Shown one piece after another: positions 7,573 to 16,507 of a stretch of DNA of 64,000 nucleotides. A program made the position numbers and the translations under genes. The notes under the pieces are model-generated. The model made no database searches. It was not told where the DNA came from and worked only from the letters and a program-made list of their open reading frames with translations. This DNA comes from CBDFKB01 sp965248715 (GTDB lineage: Bacteria > Pseudomonadota > Alphaproteobacteria > Rhizobiales > Rhizobiaceae), in NCBI GenBank assembly GCA_965248715.1, contig CBDFKB010000008.1, forward strand, positions 186,001-250,000. The letters run 5' to 3'. Within the stretch, counting starts at the first letter, position 1; every line of letters begins with the position of its first letter.

Positions 7573-8976
7573 ATGAAAACGTTTCCCGTATTCTTGCGGA
7601 CACAAAATCGAACCGCGGTGGTTTTTGGTGGTGGCCACGAGGCGGCAGCCAAGCTGAAGCTTGCGTTGAAGACCGAGGCACGTGTGATTTTGGTCGCGCC
7701 GACAATCGAGCCCGATCTTTGGGACCTGTCAACATTCCAATGGGTTCGCCAGGAACCACGCAGTTTCGAAATTCCTAGCGATTGCGCCTTCGCCTATGCA
7801 GCAACCGGCGAGCGGACCCTTGATGCGGAAATTGCCGGCAGATTGCGGGAAAAAGGCGTTCTTGTATGCGCAGTCGACCAACCGCAGGTAAGCGACTTCA
7901 TCACCCCGGCGATCGTTGACCGCGATCCGGTGGTTGTAGCCATCGGCACCGAGGGCAATGCGCCAGTGCTGGCCCGTATGATCAAGGCCCGCGTGGAAAG
8001 TTTGCTGCCGGCTAGATTGGGTGAGATCGCCCGTGCCGCCGGCAATTTGCGCGGTCGGGTCGAGCGCACGGTCGCCGCTGGTGGTGCGCGCCGCAAATTT
8101 TGGCGCGATGTTTTGACAACCGCGCTTGACCATGTGGACGGCAGCGCTGAAAAATTCCTCGAACGGTTCGAACGCCGTCTTGCGGTGCCTACGCGCCCTG
8201 CCAATGATCAACCGGCACCGGGCCATGTTTCCATCGTTGGCGCTGGTCCGGGATCGGCTGATCTGTTGACCTTGAAAGCATGCAAACTGCTCGACGGCGC
8301 CGACGTAGTATTGCACGATGCTTTGGTGGCGCCGGACATTCTTGAATTGGCGCGGCGCGAAGCGATCACAATCAATGTCGGCAAACGCTGCGGTAAGCAT
8401 TCGGCCCGCCAGTCGGAAATTTGCGCGTTGATGGTTCGCCATGCCGAGGCTGGCAGCCATGTGGTGCGCCTAAAGGGCGGCGACCCTTCGGTGTTCGGCC
8501 GTTTGGCCGAGGAAATCGACGCACTTGGTGAGGCCGGCATTTCCTACCAGATCGTACCCGGTGTAACCGCCGCCGCAGCCGCTGCTGCCGCAGCCGCCGC
8601 CCCGTTGACCGAACGCGAATTGACCCAGGAATTGCGTATCATCACTGCCCGCAGCAAGAATGGCGAGGCGCCGCTTGATTGGCGCTCAATTGCCACCTCC
8701 AATGCACCGCTTGCGGTCTATATGGGCAAATCGGTGGCGCGTGATGTGCAACGGCAACTGATCCTTGGCGGCCGCGATCCATTGATCCCGGTGGTACTGG
8801 TCGAGGCCGCAGGATGCGCCAACCAACGCATTTATCATGCCACGCTCGAGAAACTCGCCGATACCGCGCGCGACGCAAAATCAGGTGCGCCGCTGATGAT
8901 GTTGATCGGTGTCAAATCCCGCGACCGCAACGCAACAATTGCGCGCCAATCACGCGCAAACAAAAGGGCCGCCTGA
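7573..8976 (+). CDS. cysG: Siroheme synthase (trifunctional)
   Basis: 467-aa fusion. The N-terminal precorrin-2 dehydrogenase/sirohydrochlorin ferrochelatase module has the nucleotide-binding stretch VVFGGGHEAAAKLKLAL. The C-terminal uroporphyrinogen-III C-methyltransferase starts near residue 217 (HVSIVGAGPGSADLLTLKA) and carries VRLKGGDPSVFGRLAEE. It makes siroheme for the sulfite reductase encoded two genes downstream. The segment after PGVT, usually ASGCAAYAG-like, is here a run of 11 alanines before PLTERE. Confidence 0.95.
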   Translation: MKTFPVFLRTQNRTAVVFGGGHEAAAKLKLALKTEARVILVAPTIEPDLWDLSTFQWVRQEPRSFEIPSDCAFAYAATGERTLDAEIAGRLREKGVLVCAVDQPQVSDFITPAIVDRDPVVVAIGTEGNAPVLARMIKARVESLLPARLGEIARAAGNLRGRVERTVAAGGARRKFWRDVLTTALDHVDGSAEKFLERFERRLAVPTRPANDQPAPGHVSIVGAGPGSADLLTLKACKLLDGADVVLHDALVAPDILELARREAITINVGKRCGKHSARQSEICALMVRHAEAGSHVVRLKGGDPSVFGRLAEEIDALGEAGISYQIVPGVTAAAAAAAAAAAPLTERELTQELRIITARSKNGEAPLDWRSIATSNAPLAVYMGKSVARDVQRQLILGGRDPLIPVVLVEAAGCANQRIYHATLEKLADTARDAKSGAPLMMLIGVKSRDRNATIARQSRANKRAA

Positions 8977-8977
8977 C

Positions 8978-9319
8978 ATGGCTAGCAATAATAAGGACAC
9001 GGTCTCAGCCGTCCTTACTGCCAATGATCTTCTTACCGGAGACGTGGTTTATTGGGCACAACAAGGTCACTGGTCCCGCCATGCCGAAATGGCCGAACGG
9101 GCGATTGACGCCGATCAACGGCAGGTATTGACTGAAACCGGCCTGGCGCAAGAGGCGGCGAACCTGGTTGTTGGCGCTTATCTGGTCGACCTTAGCGGCG
9201 ATGGCGTCAATGCCAGACCAAAACTACTGCGCGAGGCGCGCCGTCGTAGCGGCCCGTCAATCGCCCTGCCAATCCACAAAACCATCATCCAATCAGGATT
9301 GCGTCATGTATCAATATGA
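8978..9319 (+). CDS. DUF2849 family protein
   Basis: 113-aa protein recognised as the DUF2849 family by SAVLTANDLLTGDVVYWAQQGHWS and its place between cysG and the sulfite reductase gene. It is soluble and its molecular role is not known. The ATG follows the cysG stop by one base and the 3' end overlaps cysI by 14 bases, so it is translationally embedded in the operon. Confidence 0.85.
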   Translation: MASNNKDTVSAVLTANDLLTGDVVYWAQQGHWSRHAEMAERAIDADQRQVLTETGLAQEAANLVVGAYLVDLSGDGVNARPKLLREARRRSGPSIALPIHKTIIQSGLRHVSI

Positions 9320-10946
9320 CCGCCACGATCAGGCATTCGTCGAAGCACGTTCGGCTGAATTTCGCGAGCAGATCACCCGCCGGCTGCGTGGCGAGTTGAG
9401 CGAAGACGAATTCAAACCCCTACGCTTAATGAACGGGCTTTACCTGCAATTGCACGCCTACATGCTGCGCGTCGCGATCCCTTACGGGGTCTTGTCGTCG
9501 CCGCAATTGCGCAAACTCGCCCTGCTGGCGGAAAAATATGATCGTGGCTACGGCCATTTCACCACCCGGCAAAACATTCAGTACAATTGGACCAAGCTCA
9601 GCGACGTTGCCGACATGTTGGACCATCTGGCTAAGGTGCAGATGCACGCGATCCAAACCTCAGGCAATTGCATCCGCAACGTCACCACCGATGCCTTTGC
9701 CGGGGTCGCTGGCGACGAAGCCGTTGACCCGCGCCCGAGCGCTGAATTGCTGCGCCAATGGTCGTCACTGCATCCGGAATTTGCCTTCTTGCCGCGCAAA
9801 TTCAAGATCGCAGTAATCGGTGCCGCCGAAGACCGTGCGGCAATGAAATTCCATGATATCGGCCTGTGGGCGAAACCAGGCAAGAACGGCGAACCCGAAT
9901 TTGACATTTGGGTCGGCGGCGGCCAGGGCCGCACCCCACGGGTCGCCCAACTATTCGAAGAAAACGTCCCACTTGGCAAATTGCTGCCGAAGCTCGACGC
10001 CATGCTGAGGGTTTATAACCTGCACGGCCGCCGCGACAATAAATACAAAGCACGGATCAAGATCTTGGTCGCGGAATTGGGCTTGGAAAACTATCGCGCC
10101 GAGGTAAACGCCGATCTCGCCAACCGCAAGGACGACAGTTTCGACATAGTGCCGGCGGAATATCGCCGCATCGCCAGCCAGTTTGAAATAGGCCGCCCGA
10201 TGCCGATTGCCAGCAATCTAATTCAACCGAAAGACCCGACATTTGCCCGTTGGCTGAATAACAATGTCACCCCTCACCAGGTTGACGGCTTTGCAGTGGT
10301 TTCGATTTCGCTGAAGCCCAAGGGCGGTATTCCAGGCGACGCGACTGCGGGCGAAATGTACGCCATCGCCGACATTGCTGAGCGCCATTCGCGCGGCGAA
10401 ATCCGCGTTACCCACCGCCAGAACCTGGTGCTGCCATGGGCGCGTATCGACGATTTGGAAACCATTTATCGCGAACTGGATGCGGCTGGACTTGGCGAGG
10501 ACAATATCGGCCTGGCAAGCGACATCATCGCTTGTCCCGGGCTCGACTATTGCGCGCTTGCCACTGCCCGTTCGTTACCGGTAGCGCAAGAGCTCAGCAC
10601 CCGGCTACGCCAGCGCGAAGCGCGTGCCGGTAATCTTGGACTCACGTTGAACATTTCTGGCTGCATCAACGCTTGTGGCCATCACCATGCCGGCAATATC
10701 GGGATTTTGGGCCTGAACCGGGCAGAAAAGGAAAATTATCAGATCACCCTTGGCGGGCGCAGCGACGAAGGCGCCAGGGTTGGCGACATTCTCGGCCCCG
10801 GTTTCGCCCAGGAAGATGTGCCCGGCGTGATAGACCGCATTCTCGATACTTATGAAACCCTGCGCGAAGGCGATGAGACCTTTGTTGATGTATATGCCCG
10901 GGTCGGTAAGACCCGGTTTAAGGAGGCAATCTATGTGGATGCTTGA
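9306..10946 (+). CDS. cysI: Nitrite/sulfite reductase hemoprotein (CysI-like)
   Basis: 546-aa siroheme/[4Fe-4S] enzyme that reduces sulfite to sulfide with six electrons. Two ferredoxin-like and two siroheme domains alternate. The cluster cysteines are in ACPGLDYCAL and in SGCINACGHH, the pattern expected for ligands shared with siroheme; basic siroheme-binding residues lie in FTTRQNIQYNW and VTHRQNLVLPW. The genes around it (siroheme synthesis before, ferredoxin reductase after) favour sulfite over nitrite as substrate. The ATG at 9306 gives the standard N-terminus YQYDRHDQAFVEAR. Confidence 0.92.
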   Translation: MYQYDRHDQAFVEARSAEFREQITRRLRGELSEDEFKPLRLMNGLYLQLHAYMLRVAIPYGVLSSPQLRKLALLAEKYDRGYGHFTTRQNIQYNWTKLSDVADMLDHLAKVQMHAIQTSGNCIRNVTTDAFAGVAGDEAVDPRPSAELLRQWSSLHPEFAFLPRKFKIAVIGAAEDRAAMKFHDIGLWAKPGKNGEPEFDIWVGGGQGRTPRVAQLFEENVPLGKLLPKLDAMLRVYNLHGRRDNKYKARIKILVAELGLENYRAEVNADLANRKDDSFDIVPAEYRRIASQFEIGRPMPIASNLIQPKDPTFARWLNNNVTPHQVDGFAVVSISLKPKGGIPGDATAGEMYAIADIAERHSRGEIRVTHRQNLVLPWARIDDLETIYRELDAAGLGEDNIGLASDIIACPGLDYCALATARSLPVAQELSTRLRQREARAGNLGLTLNISGCINACGHHHAGNIGILGLNRAEKENYQITLGGRSDEGARVGDILGPGFAQEDVPGVIDRILDTYETLREGDETFVDVYARVGKTRFKEAIYVDA

Positions 10947-11361
10947 CCCTACAGGCGCCCTGAACTTTTGCGAACATTTCGAACCAACGTTGGAGATCGA
11001 CCCGCAAGACGCCGGCAGTGCTAACCACATTGACGTTGCAGCCGCGCCGTCGATCGCGATCCGTTTTGGCCAACATGTGGATGGTCGCGGTTTTTCGCTC
11101 GCCAAACGGCTAGCCGACCAATTGGCCGGCCGCGGCACCAAGATTATCGCCACCGGCCATTTGACCCCGGATCAAGCCCGGCACGCCTTTCAATGCGGTT
11201 TCGATCTAGTGGCGATCGCCGATGATTTGGCGGAACGTCACGGCCAACGTGCCTGGCGTGATGCGCTGCGAAATTCGGTGACGGCGCTTTATCATCACCG
11301 CGAAAGCAATGCTGGCATTTGGCGCCAGCGCAACCAGATGGTGGCGAAAAATGCCGCATGA
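10933..11361 (+). CDS. DUF934 family protein, sulfite-reduction operon
   Basis: 142-aa protein of the DUF934 family, identified by DGRGFSLAKRLADQLAGRG and the following TGHLTPDQARHAFQCGFD. It is commonly found after cysI; the role is unproven. An AGGAGG lies 7 bases before the ATG, and the gene overlaps the cysI end by 14 bases. The start shown gives a slightly shorter N-terminus than many relatives. Confidence 0.85.
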   Translation: MWMLDPTGALNFCEHFEPTLEIDPQDAGSANHIDVAAAPSIAIRFGQHVDGRGFSLAKRLADQLAGRGTKIIATGHLTPDQARHAFQCGFDLVAIADDLAERHGQRAWRDALRNSVTALYHHRESNAGIWRQRNQMVAKNAA

Positions 11362-11458
11362 AAGTTTGTTAATTTGCGCCAAATCAATGCGGCAATTGTG
11401 ACAGGGAGATTATGTGCGCCCTTGTTAAATTCGCCATTTAGTAAATGCCAAATCCATT

Positions 11459-11562
11459 AGAGCGTGTCACCCAAAAGTGGGTACCGGTTTTGGGAGATGT
11501 GACACGCATAAACAAAGAGATAGCGCGACGAAGCTATCCCAACGCTTCGTGACAAGCGCTAG
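11459..11562 (-). repeat. Single inverted copy of the ~101-bp palindromic repeat
   Basis: A solitary type A unit in reverse orientation (GCGTGTCA/TGACACGC arms; TAGCGC/GCGCTA second hairpin) lies between the DUF934 gene and fpr. It separates fpr from the sulfite operon and may end upstream transcription. About 50 bp on each side hold nothing else recognisable. Confidence 0.92.
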
Positions 11563-11615
11563 CAACACACAACCCGGTCGGGCAATCGAGCCGGCCCGGC
11601 ATCGGAATTTACGCC

Positions 11616-12380
11616 ATGCATCAAGAAACCGTACTTGAGACCAACCACTACAGCAACCGGCTGTTTTCGTTCCGCACCACCCGGCCGCAATCGTTCCGTT
11701 TTAGGCCCGGCGAATTCGCCATGCTCGGTCTCGAACAGGAAAACGGCAAGCCGCTATTGCGCGCCTATTCAATCGCCAGTCCCAACTGGCAGGACGATCT
11801 GGAGTTCTTTTCGATCAAGGTGCCAAACGGTCCCTTGACCTCGAAGCTGCAAAAGATTGCGCCCGGCGACAAGATCGTGCTCAACCGCAAGACCACCGGC
11901 ACATTGGTGCTTGATGCCCTGTTGCCAGGCCGCAACTTGTATCTGATCTCGACCGGCACCGGCATCGCCCCGTTCGCCAGCATTGTCCGCGACCCTGCCA
12001 CCTATGAAACCTATGACAAGGTGATCTTGACCCACACCTGTCGTTACACCGACGAATTGGAGTTTGGCAACCGGCTGGCGGCGCGTATGCGCGACGACGA
12101 AGTGCTGGGCGAGATCGTTGGCGACCGGTTGCAGCATTTTACCTCGCTAACCCGCGAGCGCCACGAACATATGGGCCGCATTACCGCTCTGATCGGCGAC
12201 GGTTCGCTGTTTGACGCCTGCGGTACCAAGCCGTGGTCGGCGGACAAAGATCGGGTGATGATCTGCGGCTCGACCGGCATGATCCGTGACGTCAAAGATG
12301 CTTGCCTTGCCGCCAACCTTGCCGAGGGCTCGATCTCGCGACCTGGTCATTTCGTGATCGAAAAGGCATTTGTTGGGTAA
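11616..12380 (+). CDS. fpr: Ferredoxin--NADP reductase
   Basis: 254-aa FAD-dependent reductase that moves electrons between NADPH and ferredoxin or flavodoxin. FAD-binding motif RAYSIASPNW, NADP-binding STGTGIAPFASIVRD, and CGSTGMIRDVKD near the end. The C-terminus FVIEKAFVG is typical of the bacterial short-chain type. Its position after the sulfite genes suggests it supplies electrons to CysI through ferredoxin. Confidence 0.94.
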   Translation: MHQETVLETNHYSNRLFSFRTTRPQSFRFRPGEFAMLGLEQENGKPLLRAYSIASPNWQDDLEFFSIKVPNGPLTSKLQKIAPGDKIVLNRKTTGTLVLDALLPGRNLYLISTGTGIAPFASIVRDPATYETYDKVILTHTCRYTDELEFGNRLAARMRDDEVLGEIVGDRLQHFTSLTRERHEHMGRITALIGDGSLFDACGTKPWSADKDRVMICGSTGMIRDVKDACLAANLAEGSISRPGHFVIEKAFVG

Positions 12381-12435
12381 TACCAATTGTGCTTAATATC
12401 GACCGTTTTGAGCGAAGTCGATTTGGGTTTTGATT

Positions 12436-12700
12436 AGGGTCAGGCCCCATTAATCTGGCTGCAATGGTAAGTCCTATTTGTACGGATATTAGGAGCAAAC
12501 CTGCAGGTAACCTGCCTGGTTTTCAAAGGCTTGCAACGACATAGTCCGTGCAAATAGGACCTATCCGTAGGACGTTCGATATGACAGCGAACTCCTGCGT
12601 CAAACCTCTCAACCGGGGCAAAGACCCGCTTTTCGAGCTTTTCCTAAGAATTCTTGTCATATCGAACGCCATTGTAACCAGATTAGTGGGGCCTGACCCT
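12436..12700. repeat. 265-bp nested inverted-repeat element, three-armed fold
   Basis: Ends are 32-bp inverted repeats beginning AGGGTCAGGCCCC (12436-12467 and 12669-12700) with 3 differences, two or more of which keep wobble pairing. Inside lie two further inverted repeats: TCCTATTTGTACGGA at 12472-12486 pairing with 12545-12559 (one difference), and CGTTCGATATGACA at 12573-12586 pairing perfectly with 12655-12668. The outer stem thus encloses two separate inner stems. No coding frame is present. It may be a MITE-like element or a structured RNA. Confidence 0.85.
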
Positions 12701-12751
12701 AGGGCCTGTTGGCATTGATGATTATGGTGCCGGGTGCGCGGCGACCACGGT

Positions 12752-12784
12752 GATTAGGCGATTAGGCGATTAGGCGATTAGACG
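12752..12784. repeat. Short tandem repeat, 8-bp unit GATTAGGC
   Basis: Three perfect units and a fourth imperfect one (GATTAGAC) lie in the gap before the arginine kinase 3' end. Simple slippage is the likely origin; no function is implied. Confidence 0.85.
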
Positions 12785-12834
12785 AACCGCGATATCGCCG
12801 CCACTGCAACAAGCGTTTCAGCCTGTCTTCAATC

Positions 12835-13941
12835 CTAACTCGCGGCCTTGTCCTCTTCCGCTTTTAGCGATGCGATACCGTTGTAGAGCGCCGCGATAAT
12901 TTGCGCCTCGGTGATGCAAAACCGCGCTGATGGCGAGATGTCGAGTGTGCCGTCGGCGCCAATCGGCGTGTGTTCACCACCGATACCTCTAACTGACAAG
13001 CCCAACGGCTTGGCGATTGCCTTGGCCCTAGCGTCGGTACCATCAGCAGTCAGGTTGGGCAGCGCAATATGTAGCGAGGCGCGCATGCCGGTGCCAAGAT
13101 TGGTCGGGCACGAGGTAACCACGCCATAGTCCGACGAATAGGCAAATTCCAAACCCTCGATACCCTCAACTAGTTCCAGCGCCGCGTGCAGCCGGTCGAA
13201 CACCGCGTTCAGCACCGTACCGCGTTGCATGCACATAATGCGCAGATGATCCTCTTCGCCTACCCAAATTATGAACTCGCGGTCATCAGACACGTAACAC
13301 CCGCGGCCATAAGGCCAGTCGCCGGCAATGCCGGCGGCGGTTAAATAGGGATCGTCATCCATATTCTTGAACATGATGTGGGCATCTACCAGCTTTTGGT
13401 ATTGTGCCTCATCGATGTAACAAGCGTTGCCTGGGGTCAGCGAATGATAGCGCCCACCATATTGCGGCATGGCGATCAGCGTATCGAATGCTGCCATCAT
13501 CTTATCTTCCAGGTGCACCCGGTCTTGCCGGGTCATGGCACCTGGTAACGGATAATCTTTTAAATTGCGCCCCACCCGCACCCGCATCGACAGCGCCGGC
13601 AAGCCCAATTCGGCTAAGTCCAGTATTCCATTTTTCGGCAGGCCGGCGACGCCGTTAAGGTTCCAATCATTGACATGCCTGGCATCCTCGCTCACCCGAT
13701 GGCGCAGAGCCAGGGCCTTAGCAAAAAACGGCTTGAAATCGTCATAATCCGACGGCTGGCAGGCATAGCAACCCATCTCGCTGTCCGGGTTCTCGATGCC
13801 GGAGTTCAGGCACTTGGCCAATCGCACCTGTTGGTCCGGTGGCAACGAGGCAAAATAACCGGCATCAAAACACTGCACCGCAATATTATCGGGCCAGTTA
13901 GGCTGCAATGCTGCGATTTTCGCTTCTGTGTCCGCTGTCAT
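12835..13941 (-). CDS. Arginine kinase (ATP:guanidino phosphotransferase)
   Basis: 368-aa phosphagen kinase, predicted to transfer phosphate reversibly between ATP and arginine in the cytosol. The N-terminal helical domain (about residues 8-95) has SGIENPDSEMGCYA, aligning with the substrate loop of animal arginine kinases. The catalytic domain has SMRVRVGR (118-125), WVGEEDHLR (226-234), the reactive Cys278 in TSCPTNLGTG, Arg287 in MRASLH and VRGIGGEHT with Arg318 and Glu323. All catalytic residues I know of are kept. Presence of the N-domain separates it from McsB protein-arginine kinases. GGAGA lies about 10 bases before the ATG. It follows argE on the same strand after ~100 bp. The enzyme is rare in bacteria, suggesting transfer. 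Arginine specificity over other guanidines is inference. Confidence 0.92.
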   Translation of the reverse strand: MTADTEAKIAALQPNWPDNIAVQCFDAGYFASLPPDQQVRLAKCLNSGIENPDSEMGCYACQPSDYDDFKPFFAKALALRHRVSEDARHVNDWNLNGVAGLPKNGILDLAELGLPALSMRVRVGRNLKDYPLPGAMTRQDRVHLEDKMMAAFDTLIAMPQYGGRYHSLTPGNACYIDEAQYQKLVDAHIMFKNMDDDPYLTAAGIAGDWPYGRGCYVSDDREFIIWVGEEDHLRIMCMQRGTVLNAVFDRLHAALELVEGIEGLEFAYSSDYGVVTSCPTNLGTGMRASLHIALPNLTADGTDARAKAIAKPLGLSVRGIGGEHTPIGADGTLDISPSARFCITEAQIIAALYNGIASLKAEEDKAAS

Positions 13942-14042
13942 GGCCTTGTTTTCTCCGCGCTGGTATTCATGAATTTGCGCGCCGAAATATGATCGCCGCT
14001 GCTGGTAGATGCAAACAAACCTGAATTACACCCTTGTTGCCT

Positions 14043-15224
14043 TTATGTTGCAAGCTTCCCCACTAGCCTTTCCAGCATGCCAAGGCATGAATTTAATTGA
14101 TCGGCCGAGACGAACTCATCGGCCTTGTGAGCCTGCTCGATCGAACCTGGACCACACACCACCGCTGGTATGCCAATCTTTTGAAACAGCCCGGCCTCGG
14201 TGCCGAACGACACTAATCCAACTTCTTTGCCGCCGGTCAATTCGGCAACGATGGCCCGCGCTTGACTGTCGGATACCGGCTCCAGGCCATCGACTTCACC
14301 GAGCGTGCGAGTGGCAATGGTCGCCAAAGGCGCCACCGCGCGCATTTGCGGCAATAATTCCTGATCCACGAAATCGCCGATATGTTGTTTGATGAATTGC
14401 GTGTCACCGGCTTGCACCGGTCGCAATTCCCACTCGACGGTGCAATTGCCGGCGATCACATTGTGCGCCACCCCGCCATTTATCCGGCCGATTTGTAAAG
14501 TGGTATAAGGTGGCACAAATCGGCTCGCTTTCGGTGTCGAATTCTTCAGTGATTCGCGCAACTCCATCAGTTTGGCGACATAGCGAACCGCGAATTCAAT
14601 GGCGTTGATTCCCATGTGCGGCAGTGAGCCATGGCCTTCCAGACCACGAATTTCGGTGGTGTATTCGTGGCATCCCTTATGTCCCTCAATGATGCCCATC
14701 ATGGTCGGTTCGCCGATGATCGCGGCTGATGCTTTTAATCCACGCGCAGCCAGTTCGCCGGTTAAAGCACGGGCGCCAAGACAGCCGGTTTCCTCATCGT
14801 GGGTAAAACAAAAATGCACTGGCCGGGTCAGTTTGGCGGCGCCAAATAGCGGCACCAGTGCCAGCGTGCAGGCAATAAAGCCCTTCATGTCGCAGGCACC
14901 GCGGGCGTAATAATTGCCGTCGCGTACATCGAGCTTAAACGGATCGCTCGACCAATCCTGACCCGCCACCGGCACCACGTCGGTGTGACCGGAAAGGATA
15001 ACCCCATCGTCGTCATCAGGCCCGAGCGTAGCAAACAAATTTGCCTTTTCGCCGTTCTCATTGGCCGAAACCGTGACCCTGGCGCCGGCCGTTTCGAGTA
15101 GGCCAGCGGCAAAGTCGATCAGTGCCAAATTGCTATCGGCGGAAATCGTCGGATAGGCCACCAGGTCACCCAGCAACCGCACCGTATCGTCATAATGTTC
15201 CGATTTCTGCAATTTGTTCCCCAA
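14043..15224 (-). CDS. argE: Acetylornithine deacetylase
   Basis: 393-aa M20 metallopeptidase-family enzyme that removes acetate from N-acetylornithine in arginine synthesis. Metal-binding and catalytic residues appear in LSGHTDVVP, ARGACDMKGF, THDEETGCLGA, GEPTMM and near the end EQAHKADEF. The length suits ArgE; succinyl-diaminopimelate desuccinylase (DapE) is less likely because of the YPTISADSN and VPVAGQDWSSDPF signatures. It is probably the first gene of a two-gene unit with the arginine kinase. Confidence 0.88.
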   Translation of the reverse strand: MGNKLQKSEHYDDTVRLLGDLVAYPTISADSNLALIDFAAGLLETAGARVTVSANENGEKANLFATLGPDDDDGVILSGHTDVVPVAGQDWSSDPFKLDVRDGNYYARGACDMKGFIACTLALVPLFGAAKLTRPVHFCFTHDEETGCLGARALTGELAARGLKASAAIIGEPTMMGIIEGHKGCHEYTTEIRGLEGHGSLPHMGINAIEFAVRYVAKLMELRESLKNSTPKASRFVPPYTTLQIGRINGGVAHNVIAGNCTVEWELRPVQAGDTQFIKQHIGDFVDQELLPQMRAVAPLATIATRTLGEVDGLEPVSDSQARAIVAELTGGKEVGLVSFGTEAGLFQKIGIPAVVCGPGSIEQAHKADEFVSADQLNSCLGMLERLVGKLAT

Positions 15225-15617
15225 ATGCGGGCAAGAGGACGTTCGGCCTTGGACCTGTTCGGCATACCCGAAGCACGATGGTGGCGCAATCTGTCTGATA
15301 GCAAAGGCGCGATGATCGATTAGAGCACCAATCCTAAAGCCAGAGCACTACCGCAATACGCCACCGGAACTTGCCCAGGGGATGGTTCGAACCCAACATG
15401 GCAATTGCACCCGTTCGATCAACGTATCGACCATCGGGCAGCCGCTTACTGGCCCCGGTATCATCAGGGGAACTTACTATTGGATGTGGGCAAGGTGCAT
15501 CAGCCATATTGTTTTGCGGCCGCACTATTATGGTTCGGCGCTGTGGCACATGTCCGATTTAGCAACCAATCGATACGACATGGAGACATTGATAAATTTC
15601 GACGGGTTTCACGCCAC
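15225..15617. other. 390-bp region upstream of argE, no gene recognised
   Basis: Several frames of 60-90 codons are open on both strands, but none has a recognisable domain or a good ribosome site. It should contain the argE promoter on its left side. A GGTTCGAACCC string at about 15384 resembles a tRNA T-loop but no tRNA fold surrounds it. Confidence 0.4.
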
Positions 15618-16330
15618 TAGCGCTTGTCACGAAGTGTTGGAATAGCTTCGTCGCGCTATCTGTTTGTTTTATCGCGTATTCTTGTCCGAAAACCGCTACC
15701 CACTTTTCGGGAATACGCTCTAGCGCTTGTCACCAAGCGTTGGATTCGTTTCGTCGCGCTATCTGTTTGTTTATGCGTGTCATTTTCCCAAAACCGGTGC
15801 CCACTTTTGGGTGACACGCCACTAGCGCTTATCACCAAACGTTGGAATAGCCTCGTCGCGCTATCTGTTTGTTTGTCGCGTATTCTTGTCCGAAAACCGC
15901 TACCCACTTTTGGGTGACACGCCACTAGCGCTTGTCACCAAGCGTTGGGTTCGCTTCGCCGCGCTATCTGTTTGTTTATGCGTGTCATTTTCCCAAAACC
16001 GGTGTCCACTTTTGGGTGACACGCCACTAGCGCTTGTCACCAAGCGTTGGAATAGCCTCGTCGCGCTATCTGTTTGTTTATGCGTGTCATTTTCCCAAAA
16101 CCGGTGTCCACTTTTCGGGAATACGCTTAGCGCTTGTCACCAAGCGTTGGAATAGCTTCGTCGCGCTATCTGTTTGTTTGTCGCATATTCTTGTTCGAAA
16201 ACCGCTACACACTTTTCGGGAATACGCTTAGCGCTTGTCACCAAGCGTTGGGATAGCTCCGTCGCGCTATCTGTTTGTTTATGCGTGTCATTTTCCCCAA
16301 AACCGATACCCACTTTTGGGTGACACGGCC
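15618..16330. repeat. Seven tandem copies of the ~101-bp palindromic repeat
   Basis: Units start at 15618, 15721, 15823, 15926, 16028, 16128 and 16229, directly abutting with no spacers. Type A 3' hairpins: units 2, 4 and 7. Type B: units 1 and 6. Units 3 and 5 are hybrids whose left and right hairpin arms come from different types and no longer pair fully. Separators alternate between CTC, CAC and nothing. There are no cas genes, so this is not a CRISPR array. It sits between argE and the TadG-like gene. Confidence 0.95.
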
Positions 16331-16507
16331 TAGTTAAATCTCAACATTCGGATACTATTCGGCAAAGCAGATCAAATTCCACTCAAAATTGAATAATAGA
16401 ATTCGGATAATAAACTCGTTTATTTGACAAAAACACTTAAACGATACTTCAGAATTTCCAGTAATATTGCCGATCTGAACTTATCCTGGATTCTGTTGAG
16501 GCACCAA

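Noticed and set aside
12835..13941. McsB protein-arginine kinase
   Set aside because: McsB lacks the ~95-residue N-terminal helical domain seen here, and no mcsA, ctsR or clpC genes are adjacent.
15340..15420. tRNA gene suggested by GGTTCGAACCC near 15384
   Set aside because: No acceptor, D or anticodon arms could be placed around it on either strand.
15618..16330. CRISPR array
   Set aside because: The units are ~101 bp, abut directly without unique spacers, contain internal hairpins and have dispersed single copies elsewhere; no cas genes are present.
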